Shown one piece after another: positions 1 through 5,095 of a DNA stretch of 5,095 nucleotides. Under the pieces are notes generated by a model, which saw only the letters and a list, made by a program, of their open reading frames with translations, ran no database searches and had not been told where the DNA came from. Both the position numbers and the translations under genes were made by a program. Within the stretch, counting starts at the first letter, position 1; every line of letters starts with the position of its first letter. Source of the DNA: DATGEP01 sp035310125 (lineage in GTDB: Bacteria > Chloroflexota > Ktedonobacteria > Ktedonobacterales > JADMIN01); the NCBI GenBank assembly GCA_035310125.1, contig DATGEP010000123.1:1-5095 (forward strand). Reading direction: 5' to 3'.

Positions 1-9
1 TATCGAACG

Positions 10-600
10 ATGTGGGTTGAGCCGGTGACGCTGGTGGGCGAGAACGTGCGGCTGGAGCCGCTGGAGCTTGCGCATGCGGAGGCGCTGTATCTCGCGGGTC
101 AGCATCCGCGCATCTGGGACTATATGCCGGTGGACCCAAGCGCATCCGTCGCGAGCATGCGCGCGTGGATCGCGGAAGCGCTGGCCGCGCGCGAAGCCAG
201 CACACAAATGCCGTTCGCCATCTTCGAGCGAGCCACCAACGCGATTCCCGGCTCGACGCGCTACCTCGATATCTCAGCTCACGATCGCAACCTGGAGATC
301 GGCTGGACCTGGCTCACTCCCGCCGCCCAGCGCACCGCCGTCAATACCGAGTGCAAGTATCTGCTGTTGCGCCACGCCTTCGAGACGCTGGGAGCCATCC
401 GTGTGCAGCTCAAAACCGACCGGCGCAACGAAACGTCACAGCGGGCTATCGAGCGGCTTGGTGCCGTCCGCGAGGGTATCCTCCGTAAGCAGCGCATCGT
501 CCGCGACGGCTACCAGCGCGATTCCGTCATGTATAGCATCACCGATGACGAATGGCCGGCGGTGAAAGCGGGGCTGGAAGCAAAGCTGCGCCGCTCCTGA
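10..600 (+). CDS. GNAT-family N-acetyltransferase (RimJ/RimL-like)
   Basis: This 196-residue protein reads as a single-domain GNAT acetyltransferase, an enzyme family that transfers acetyl from acetyl-CoA to an amine. The N-terminus (VTLVGENVRLEPLELAHAEAL, residues 6-26, split here only as a landmark) is the usual first strand and helix of RimJ/RimL-type members. The core is at residues 95-165: LEIGWTWL (beta 4), the acetyl-CoA loop region at QRTAVN (107-112), the helix KYLLLRHAFETLG, then RVQLKTD and RNETSQRAIERLGA (139-152), the typical C-terminal GNAT block. The acetyl-CoA loop lacks the textbook Q/RxxGxG/A glycines, as I recall for this subfamily (WRTSVN-like). Length is normal for the family. 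The start at 10 gives the expected N-terminus, but only nine bases precede it, so no ribosome binding site can be judged and a start further upstream is not excluded. The substrate (protein N-terminus, antibiotic or small amine) cannot be told. It is convergent with the oxygenase gene, so there is no operon link to it. Confidence 0.93.
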   Translation: MWVEPVTLVGENVRLEPLELAHAEALYLAGQHPRIWDYMPVDPSASVASMRAWIAEALAAREASTQMPFAIFERATNAIPGSTRYLDISAHDRNLEIGWTWLTPAAQRTAVNTECKYLLLRHAFETLGAIRVQLKTDRRNETSQRAIERLGAVREGILRKQRIVRDGYQRDSVMYSITDDEWPAVKAGLEAKLRRS

Positions 601-620
601 CCGCGCCTCCGCCGCCAGCC

Positions 621-679
621 AACGGGTGAGGGGCGCTCACGCCACAACACAACGCCCCATCCCAGCCAGCCTACCCGTT
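621..679. other. Weak inverted repeats in the convergent gap
   Basis: The gap between the converging acetyltransferase and oxygenase genes holds a nested inverted repeat: AACGGGT (621-627) with ACCCGTT (673-679), and GGGGCG (630-635) with CGCCCC (653-658). A smaller hairpin GTGAG-gggcg-CTCAC sits at 626-640. The outer right arm overlaps the oxygenase stop codon. This could be a two-way transcription barrier between converging genes, but neither strand shows a T run, so it does not meet the pattern of an intrinsic terminator. Confidence 0.3.
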
Positions 680-1759
680 GACTTCACAATACACCAGCCG
701 CTGGAAGTGGCGCAGGGCGTTCTCGCGGCGCAACATCAGCTTGCCCTGGTCGAAGTAACCGGAGCGCAGGCCGCGCTGCACCGACTCGCAGAGCACTACA
801 TCCTCCTCCTGCACCTGGTCAATGAAGCGCACGAAGTCGCGCTCCTCTTCCGCGCTCACCTCGTCCACGAAGCAATAGTCGTAGATCGCCAGCGTGCGGT
901 GCGTCTCCAGGGGCACGAAGAGATTGAGCGAGACATTGCCCGGCCCTGGGTAGATGTTGAGCGTGAAGTTAGGCCAGAGATAGGCATAGAAGCCAGCGGT
1001 CACCTCGCCGCGCACGTCGTACAGTCCCGCCACATCGCCCGTCCTGGCGGACTCCTTCATCGCGCCGCCCTGGGTGGAAAACCACTCGTACTCCGTGACC
1101 TCATAGTCGTTGACGTCAATCAGGCTGGTAAATCCCTTGTGCGCGACCGGGCAGTGATAGCACTCCAGATAGTTATCGAGAACCACCTTCCAGTTGGCGG
1201 CGATGTCGTAGGTCCGCCGCACACGCCGCCGGAGCGCGCCCAGCCGGACGCCGGAGGCGTCGGTCAGCGCTGGGAGGGTGCCGAGCACGGCGGCGAACGG
1301 TTGCGCCTGGCGATCGGGATTCACGAAGATGAACGGCCCCCAGGTCTCCACAGGCAGCGACACGAGCGAAAAGGCCGCGGGATCGAAGTCCTGCTCATCA
1401 CGCATGCCAGGCGCGGCGCGTAGCGTGCCGTCCAGATTGTACGTCCAGGCATGGTAGCCGCATTGCAGCGTGTTTCGGTGTCCGCATTCCTCATGGATGA
1501 GATGTGATCCGCGATGGCGGCACACGTTGGCGAAGGCCCGTAGCGTGCCGTCCTCCGCGCGCGTAAGTACTATTGGTACCTCCCCGATAGTCGCGGTGAG
1601 GAAGTCGCCAGGGCGACCAATCTGCTCGATCAGCCCGACGAATTGCCAGGCGCGCCGGAAAATGCGCTCCCGCTCGCGAGCGAAGATCGCCTCACTGGTG
1701 TACCATTCCGCCGGCAGCGTATATCCCCGCGCCAATGACCTTTCCAGCTCGCCGCTCAT
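671..1759 (-). CDS. Rieske non-heme iron oxygenase, alpha subunit
   Basis: Cytoplasmic oxygenase of the HcaE/ring-hydroxylating superfamily, which uses electrons from a reductase to activate O2 for hydroxylation or demethylation. Residue numbers count from the ATG at 1762. The Rieske [2Fe-2S] ligands are C81-x-H83 and C101-x2-H104, exactly CxH-X17-CxxH. The mononuclear iron site is E200-x2-H203-x4-H208 in DNYLECYHCPVAH, with D321 in QEEDVVLCE the likely third ligand. The Glu at 200, where aromatic dioxygenases such as naphthalene dioxygenase have Asp, and the segment SVQRGLRSGYFDQGKL recall choline, glycine betaine (GbcA-like) or carnitine (CntA-like) monooxygenases. About 362 residues is near the usual length for that group. 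Two ATGs compete: 1762 gives two extra bases only to the AGGAGG (1765-1770), whereas 1759 lies five bases from it, so 1759 is preferred. No reductase, ferredoxin or beta subunit is adjacent in the window. Family call is sure; substrate is unknown. Confidence 0.95.
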   Translation of the reverse strand: MSGELERSLARGYTLPAEWYTSEAIFARERERIFRRAWQFVGLIEQIGRPGDFLTATIGEVPIVLTRAEDGTLRAFANVCRHRGSHLIHEECGHRNTLQCGYHAWTYNLDGTLRAAPGMRDEQDFDPAAFSLVSLPVETWGPFIFVNPDRQAQPFAAVLGTLPALTDASGVRLGALRRRVRRTYDIAANWKVVLDNYLECYHCPVAHKGFTSLIDVNDYEVTEYEWFSTQGGAMKESARTGDVAGLYDVRGEVTAGFYAYLWPNFTLNIYPGPGNVSLNLFVPLETHRTLAIYDYCFVDEVSAEEERDFVRFIDQVQEEDVVLCESVQRGLRSGYFDQGKLMLRRENALRHFQRLVYCEVNG

Positions 1760-1764
1760 CATCG

Positions 1765-1772
1765 CCTCCTCT
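1765..1772 (-). promoter_or_regulatory. Ribosome binding site of the oxygenase
   Basis: On the minus strand this reads AGAGGAGG, a near-perfect Shine-Dalgarno sequence. It ends two bases before the ATG at 1762 and five bases before the ATG at 1759. The spacing favours the second ATG as the working start. Confidence 0.8.
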
Positions 1773-1851
1773 TTGCTCCAATGCCGACGTACTCCGCATG
1801 CTGAAGTCTAACACAGGCGGAGACGCGCCGCTGTTCCGTCGCTATGGTTGC

Positions 1852-1880
1852 TTGACAGAACAGTGGTAGGCCCATACAAT
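1852..1880 (+). promoter_or_regulatory. Housekeeping-type promoter of the kinase-like gene
   Basis: TTGACA (1852-1857, perfect -35) and TACAAT (1875-1880, five of six in the -10) are separated by exactly 17 bases. Transcription should begin near 1887, giving a leader of about 63 bases before the start at 1950. This predicts strong constitutive expression by the main sigma factor. It lies in the divergent region between the oxygenase and the kinase-like gene, pointing at the latter. No clear operator repeat is seen around it. Confidence 0.88.
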
Positions 1881-1936
1881 AGCGCCGATTTGATGTGGCG
1901 TTGTAGGTGGAGCGGGGTGAGCATGTAGCGGCCCGT

Positions 1937-1946
1937 GGGGGGAGAG
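1937..1946 (+). promoter_or_regulatory. Ribosome binding site of the kinase-like gene
   Basis: GGGGGGAGAG contains GGAG (1941-1944), five bases before the ATG at 1950 and eight before the ATG at 1953. The alternative GTG at 1935 would lie at the edge of this purine run with no comparable site upstream, so the ATG at 1950 is the better start. Confidence 0.75.
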
Positions 1947-1949
1947 CGT

Positions 1950-3869
1950 ATGATGCCGGAACACGCGCGCACTCTCGTCGGCCAGCAGCTTGGCGCCTAC
2001 CAGCTTGAAGCGCTGCTCACCATTGGCGGTCTCCCCGAATTCTTCAGAGCGCGCCATGTTGAGCTGGGGCGCCAGGTCGCCGTCAAGCTCCTGCCCAGCG
2101 CGCTGGCCGGTGGCCGCCAGACACTGAGCGCGCTGCGCGACGAAGCCCGGCGTATCTCGGCGCTCAAGCACCCCAACATCCTCCCGATCTACGGCATCGC
2201 CGAAACGCAAGGTATCCTCTACGCCGTTACGCCGCTGCCCGCTGCGTCGTTACGCGATCAGCTTGACCACGATGGATTATTGCCGGCTGCGCATGCGGTG
2301 CAGCTCGCGGCGCAGCTCGCCTGGGCGCTGCACGCGCTCCACGGCATCGGTTTCGTCCATGGTGATGTACGACCGAGCATGCTGTTCTTCGATGCCGGTG
2401 GCATCCTCCAACTCGTGGACTTCGGCGCGGCGCGCGCTCTGACCCGGCAACGAGGTCGCCGTTCACGGGTCGCACCGCGCTCCTGGGCGCTGGCGGGTGG
2501 TCGCAGCTACATCGCCCCGGAAGTCGCCCAGACAGGTGAGATCAGCGTGCGCGGCGATATCTACGCGCTCGGCGCCGTGCTCTACGAAATGCTCATCGGT
2601 GCGCTACCACTCCAGCAAGCGGTATTGGGCGAGCCAGAGCAAATGACGGCACCACTGCCAGCTTCCATGCGCTCTTCTGATACCTGGCCGGAGCTTGCCG
2701 CTGTCGCCCTCAGAGCGTTGGAGCGCGACCCCGCCAAACGGTATCCAGACGCCCGCGCCTTTGCTATCGCGCTGCGCCGGGCAGTGATCGAGCGGCCAGA
2801 GCCTCCCAAAGGGCCTTCTCTGCGCGATGCGCTCGCCGGCGTGTGGCATCCCGAAGCCGACGAAGCCCCGGGCGCCAGTGAGGTACAGGAGTTCAAGAAG
2901 AAGCTCGCGACGATGCCACCGGCGCCCAATTCTGCGTTTATGAAGTCTGAGCCGACACTGAAGGAGAAACTGGCCCCGTCGCCGCCCGCGCCCCCTTCGC
3001 TCCCTGTCACCCCGCCCGCCGCCTATCACGCGACGAATCCGCCCCCGCCGAGCGTTGTGCCGCCGCCCCGCGAAGACCTGATCGCGACCACACTGCTGCC
3101 GGATCGTCCACCACCCAATCAGGGGCGACCGCCGTCATCGCTGCTGTCACAACTGCCGACTCAGCCGCTACCTGAGCTACCTGAGCTGCCGACTCAGCCG
3201 CTGCCTGAGCCGCCACCACCGTATGGCACGCCTCCAGCGAGAGCGCCACTCGCCAGCTCGCGTCCCCTGCGTCTGTCCATGGGGCCAGCGCCGGCACCTC
3301 CGGCACCATACGCGGAGATGACGCCTGGATACGTGGGTCCGCCGCCGCCTTTCGCTCCCGAGGATGGGTACGTCTCACCCGCGGAGCTGGCGCGGATTCT
3401 CGCCGGACGCCAGCCTGGTCGTGCGCGGCGCGCGACCGCCGCTCTGGCGGGAGTAGCGCTGATCCTGGCATTTGGCGCGGCAACCGCCGGCGTCCTCACG
3501 GGGTTCGGTCGCGGCGTACACGCCGGGAACTCCGCCGGACCACCGAGTGCTACCGTGATTGTCACGACGTACTCCCCCACCATGACGGTGAAGCCGAATG
3601 TAACCATACACCATGATGCCGCGCCACCTCCGACGGCAACCACACAAGCGACGCTGCCTCCGAATCCCACCAGCACACCGGCGCCAGCGCCGACACCAAC
3701 GCCGTCGCCGTCGCCAACACCAACGCCAACTCCCTCGCCAACGCCCACACCAACGCCCACTGTCACTCCGACAACAACGCCTGTGCCAACACCAACACCA
3801 ATACCTACCGCCACGCTCACTGTGACACAAACACCGGATTCCGGTCCCACGCCCACCGCTACACCGTAA
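1950..3869 (+). CDS. Membrane-anchored Ser/Thr kinase-like protein, probable pseudokinase
   Basis: A 639-residue protein with an N-terminal kinase fold of the bacterial PknB/Hanks type (about residues 12-277), a proline-rich cytoplasmic linker (about 280-490), one transmembrane helix (about 496-517, ATAALAGVALILAFG, preceded by RARR, so N-terminus inside), and an extracytoplasmic Thr/Pro/Ser tail. Retained kinase landmarks are K46 in VAVK, E65 of helix C, D139 of the catalytic loop, DFG at 157-159, APE at 189-191, and D203 in GDIYALG. Changed ones are the glycine loop (TIGGLP in place of GxGxxG), the catalytic loop HGDVRPSML (Lys to Arg at 141, the Mg-binding Asn to Met at 144), and the P+1 loop (GGRSYIAPE, Thr to Gly at 184). 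The activation segment is arginine-rich (RQRGRRSR). This pattern suggests weak or no phosphotransfer with the fold kept for binding. No PASTA or other sensor domain follows the membrane helix. It has its own promoter and stands as a single gene. Kinase family is sure; loss of activity is inference. Confidence 0.93.
   Translation: MMPEHARTLVGQQLGAYQLEALLTIGGLPEFFRARHVELGRQVAVKLLPSALAGGRQTLSALRDEARRISALKHPNILPIYGIAETQGILYAVTPLPAASLRDQLDHDGLLPAAHAVQLAAQLAWALHALHGIGFVHGDVRPSMLFFDAGGILQLVDFGAARALTRQRGRRSRVAPRSWALAGGRSYIAPEVAQTGEISVRGDIYALGAVLYEMLIGALPLQQAVLGEPEQMTAPLPASMRSSDTWPELAAVALRALERDPAKRYPDARAFAIALRRAVIERPEPPKGPSLRDALAGVWHPEADEAPGASEVQEFKKKLATMPPAPNSAFMKSEPTLKEKLAPSPPAPPSLPVTPPAAYHATNPPPPSVVPPPREDLIATTLLPDRPPPNQGRPPSSLLSQLPTQPLPELPELPTQPLPEPPPPYGTPPARAPLASSRPLRLSMGPAPAPPAPYAEMTPGYVGPPPPFAPEDGYVSPAELARILAGRQPGRARRATAALAGVALILAFGAATAGVLTGFGRGVHAGNSAGPPSATVIVTTYSPTMTVKPNVTIHHDAAPPPTATTQATLPPNPTSTPAPAPTPTPSPSPTPTPTPSPTPTPTPTVTPTTTPVPTPTPIPTATLTVTQTPDSGPTPTATP
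3153..3211 (+). repeat. 33-base direct repeat in the proline-rich linker
   Basis: Two copies, 3153-3178 and 3186-3211, start 33 bases apart and match at 24 of 26 positions. They encode two copies of LPTQPLPE in frame within the cytoplasmic linker of the kinase-like protein. An in-frame internal duplication explains this best. Confidence 0.8.
3669..3866 (+). repeat. Low-complexity Thr/Pro-coding tract
   Basis: This stretch encodes alternating Thr-Pro and Ser-Pro units (PTPTPSPSPTPTP and similar) up to the stop codon of the kinase-like gene. At DNA level it is a run of CCAACR/CCGTCR-like hexamers on a background of ACC and CCA. Such tails serve as extended stalks or wall-spanning segments in other surface proteins. 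It is prone to length change by slippage, and it generates long spurious open frames on the other strand. Confidence 0.85.
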
Positions 3870-3893
3870 GACAATCACATTTTCACAGCGGAT

Positions 3894-3922
3894 TTGACGC
3901 GCTTCTCGCCAGGGCATACAAT
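3894..3922 (+). promoter_or_regulatory. Promoter of the SRP RNA gene
   Basis: TTGACG (3894-3899, five of six) and TACAAT (3917-3922) are 17 bases apart. The predicted start near 3929-3930 coincides with the 5' end of the folded SRP RNA, which supports both calls. It begins only 24 bases after the stop of the kinase-like gene. Confidence 0.9.
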
Positions 3923-3929
3923 GGTCCCT

Positions 3930-4206
3930 GAGACCGTGCTAGGTGGGGAGCCTGGGCTGCCCTAACCACCCGAAACGCTCATTACGCGGGGCTGAATTCC
4001 CGCCTGAGGTTTCTGCGCCAGCTCGCCCCGATGGGCTTGAAGGTTATGAGGATTCGGTCCCCGCGCGGCAGATGCTTGCGAAACCCGTCAGGTCCGGAAG
4101 GAAGCAGCGGTAAGTGGGCCTCTCTGGGTGCCGTGGGATCGCCGGGTCTGAGCCGGAAGGTCAGAAGGGGCAGGCAGCGCGAGACGATGGCGGGTGCACG
4201 GTCGCC
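3930..4206 (+). ncRNA. ffs: Signal recognition particle RNA, large bacterial form (with Alu domain)
   Basis: SRP RNA is the scaffold that binds Ffh and directs ribosomes making membrane and secreted proteins to the membrane. The diagnostic S-domain hairpin is at 4087-4108, containing CAGGTCCGGAAGGAAGCAG with the GGAA tetraloop at 4096-4099 and the asymmetric loop that Ffh recognises. The ends pair: GACCGTGC (3932-3939) with GCACGGTC (4196-4203). The 5' segment CCGTGCTAGGTGGGGAG and the later CTGAGGTTTCTG match, from memory, the Alu-domain segments of Bacillus subtilis scRNA, as does the 3' segment GGGTGCACGGT. The length of about 277 nt fits that 270-nt class and not the 114-nt 4.5S form of E. 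coli. Promoter and T-run terminator frame it exactly. Position just upstream of dnaX is the same as in B. subtilis. Exact ends are uncertain by a few bases. Confidence 0.97.
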
Positions 4207-4213
4207 TTTTTTT
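4189..4213 (+). terminator. Terminator of the SRP RNA
   Basis: The 3' end of the RNA is followed at once by seven T (4207-4213). A short hairpin GGCG (4189-4192) with CGCC (4203-4206) can form, and the closing helix of the RNA itself could supply a stronger stem. T run plus the position at the end of the RNA support termination here; the local stem alone is weak. Confidence 0.75.
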
Positions 4214-4254
4214 GCCCACAAATAGCTTACGTACGACATCTGCGGCGTCTCTGG

Positions 4255-4330
4255 CGATACGTCACCCGCATGCTCGCCAGCCGCCTCGTGCGGTATGGCT
4301 TGACGATACGTGCGTCCACTGCCAGCCGCC
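4255..4330. repeat. Imperfect direct repeat upstream of dnaX
   Basis: Two related blocks, 4255-4285 and 4304-4330, each start with CGATACGT and end with GCCAGCCGCC, with a variable middle that differs by four bases in length. They may be an old tandem duplication or a paired binding site. No known motif is recognised. Confidence 0.5.
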
Positions 4331-4420
4331 AGTAAGAAGATGAAGATCAGGGTGGCGTTTGCCCACGGGCGGCGCGGGCAAAAAGAATAAGACGTGCGGC
4401 AATCCGCCCCTGGATCGTCA

Positions 4421-4426
4421 TACAAT
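4421..4426 (+). promoter_or_regulatory. Probable -10 box of the dnaX promoter
   Basis: TACAAT lies within CATACAATAG, a ten-base string identical to that at the kinase-like gene's -10 region. The predicted start near 4433 gives a leader of about 54 bases. The position 17 bases upstream (GGCAAT, 4398-4403) is a poor -35, and there is no TGn extension, so the promoter is weaker or needs an activator, or dnaX is partly read from elsewhere. Confidence 0.55.
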
Positions 4427-4476
4427 AGGACAGATCATCCATCCTTTTGGAGCATATTCCCGCTAAGCAGTGCATC

Positions 4477-4481
4477 GAGGG
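4477..4481 (+). promoter_or_regulatory. Ribosome binding site of dnaX
   Basis: GAGGG ends five bases before the ATG at 4487. It decides the start, which also gives the typical DnaX N-terminus (short leader then YRKWR). Confidence 0.75.
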
Positions 4482-4486
4482 CTCCG

Positions 4487-5095
4487 ATGGCGTCCCAATC
4501 CCTCTACCGTAAATGGCGCTCGCAAACCTTCTCCGACCTCATCGGCCAGGAGGCGGTCGTGCGTACCCTGCTCAACGCCGTGCGCGAGGGGCGGCTCGCC
4601 CATGCGTATCTCTTCTGCGGCCCGCGCGGCATCGGCAAGACGAGCATGGCGCGCCTGCTGGCGAAGGCCGTCAACTGTGCCAATCCCCGCAACGGCGAGC
4701 CGTGCAACGAATGCGTCTCCTGCCAGGAGATCACCGCCGGGCGCTCACCCGATGTCATTGAGATTGATGCCGCCTCCAACACCGGCGTGGACAACATTCG
4801 CGATCTGCGCGAAAGCGCGGGCCTGCTCGGCAGCGGTGGCCACTATCGCGTCTTCGTGATAGACGAGGCGCATATGTTGTCCACCCAGGCATTCAACGCG
4901 CTGCTCAAGACGCTTGAAGAGCCGCCGCCGCACGTCATCTTCGTCCTTGCCACCACCGAAGCGCATAAGGTGCTGCCCACTATCGTCTCGCGCTGCCAGC
5001 GTTTCAATTTTGGCCGCTTCAACATGCGCGATCTCGTCGCGCGGCTGCGTCATGTCGCTGAGGGCGAGGGATTGGAGCTGGAGCCGGCTGCCGCC
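4487..5095 (+). CDS. dnaX: DNA polymerase III subunit gamma/tau, N-terminal part (runs off the window)
   Basis: The clamp-loader ATPase that, with delta and delta', opens the sliding clamp and loads it on primed DNA at the replication fork. The visible 203 codons are open to the right edge, covering most of AAA+ domains I and II. Landmarks are the N-terminal SLYRKWRSQTFSDLIGQE, Walker A GPRGIGKTS (45-53), the four zinc-binding cysteines C64, C73, C76 and C79 in the same positions as I recall for E. coli DnaX, Walker B VFVIDEAH (122-129), sensor 1 ATTE (155-158), and the SRC motif with arginine finger R169 (VSRCQRF). All key residues are intact. The frame has no stop within the window, so the C-terminus, any tau-specific part and any programmed frameshift lie outside. 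It sits downstream of the SRP RNA; recR and a YbaB-type gene often follow in other bacteria, but that cannot be seen here. Confidence 0.98.
   Translation, partial: MASQSLYRKWRSQTFSDLIGQEAVVRTLLNAVREGRLAHAYLFCGPRGIGKTSMARLLAKAVNCANPRNGEPCNECVSCQEITAGRSPDVIEIDAASNTGVDNIRDLRESAGLLGSGGHYRVFVIDEAHMLSTQAFNALLKTLEEPPPHVIFVLATTEAHKVLPTIVSRCQRFNFGRFNMRDLVARLRHVAEGEGLELEPAAA

Larger units (their letters stand above)
4214..4486. other. Intergenic region between SRP RNA and dnaX
   Basis: No credible gene is seen in these 273 bases; short open frames on both strands lack ribosome binding sites or are shadows of the SRP RNA. It holds an imperfect direct repeat (4255-4330), an inverted repeat TTTGCCC (4358-4364) with GGGCAAA (4376-4382) followed by A and not T on the plus strand, and a -10-like TACAAT (4421-4426) before dnaX. 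A TTGACG at 4300-4305 has no matching -10 box at the usual distance. Confidence 0.6.

Noticed and set aside
621..679. Two-way intrinsic terminator between the converging genes
   Set aside because: The inverted repeats are real but interrupted, and there is no T run on either strand, so a terminator call is not supported.
626..1423. Long plus-strand open frame of 265 codons
   Set aside because: It lies wholly antisense to the Rieske oxygenase, whose motifs are intact. It has no ribosome binding site or recognisable domain and is a GC-rich shadow frame.
1790..1835. Minus-strand promoter for the oxygenase with TGTTAGACT as an extended -10
   Set aside because: The -10 matches only four of six bases and no -35 is found 16-19 bases upstream; the signal is too weak to annotate.
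3833..3845. Perfect inverted repeat ACCGG-att-CCGGT near the end of the kinase-like gene
   Set aside because: It is inside the coding region, has a short stem and is not followed by T; a terminator role is not supported.
3194..3917. Minus-strand frames rich in Gly-Val or Arg-Trp repeats
   Set aside because: They are the reverse reading of the Thr/Pro-coding tract of the kinase-like gene. The repeats come from the low-complexity DNA, not from a real protein.
4358..4384. Hairpin TTTGCCC/GGGCAAA as a terminator
   Set aside because: On the plus strand it is followed by A, and on the minus strand the T run precedes the stem, so it has the wrong layout for either direction.
3982..4425. Minus-strand and plus-strand frames over 3982-4425
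   Set aside because: They cover the SRP RNA, which has a promoter, conserved core, paired ends and terminator. The frames show no domain or start signal.
4470..4859. Plus-strand frame of 129 codons starting at 4470
   Set aside because: It overlaps dnaX in another frame; the dnaX frame from 4487 has all clamp-loader motifs.

Overview
The window is GC-rich bacterial DNA with five main loci. From left to right they are a GNAT-family N-acetyltransferase (+), a Rieske non-heme iron oxygenase (-), a membrane-anchored Ser/Thr kinase-like protein (+), the large form of the signal recognition particle RNA (+), and the 5' part of dnaX (+), which runs off the right edge. The organism is inferred, not proven. 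The kinase-like protein ends in a Pro/Thr-repeat extracytoplasmic stalk, the SRP RNA is of the Bacillus-like type with an Alu domain, the base composition is GC-rich and the promoters read TTGACA/TACAAT. Together these fit a GC-rich Chloroflexota bacterium best; an actinobacterium or another GC-rich Gram-positive is less likely but possible.

Left part (1-1762): the acetyltransferase and the oxygenase converge on a 70-base gap. The oxygenase has a canonical CxH-X17-CxxH Rieske centre and an E-x2-H-x4-H mononuclear iron site. It resembles the choline/glycine betaine/carnitine monooxygenase type more than a classical aromatic ring dioxygenase, but its substrate cannot be read from sequence. No ferredoxin or reductase gene lies beside it here.

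Middle part (1763-3869): a divergent intergenic region carries a near-consensus promoter (TTGACA, 17 bp, TACAAT) for the kinase-like gene. The kinase fold is recognisable, with VAVK lysine, helix C Glu, DFG and APE present. However, the glycine-rich loop, the catalytic-loop Lys and Asn, and the P+1-loop Thr are all substituted, so this is probably a pseudokinase or a very atypical kinase. A long proline-rich linker, one transmembrane helix and a Thr/Pro repeat tail follow.

Right part (3870-5095): a second TTGAC(G)-17-TACAAT promoter drives an SRP RNA of about 277 nt whose ends pair and which stops at a run of seven T. A 273-base gap with a third CATACAAT box and a few short repeats leads into dnaX (clamp-loader tau/gamma). 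The ffs-dnaX order is a known conserved arrangement (for example in Bacillus subtilis) and marks this end as core chromosome.

I see no mobile element, CRISPR array, tRNA or defence system. The most unusual item is the degenerate kinase; nothing here clearly amounts to an undescribed multi-gene system.
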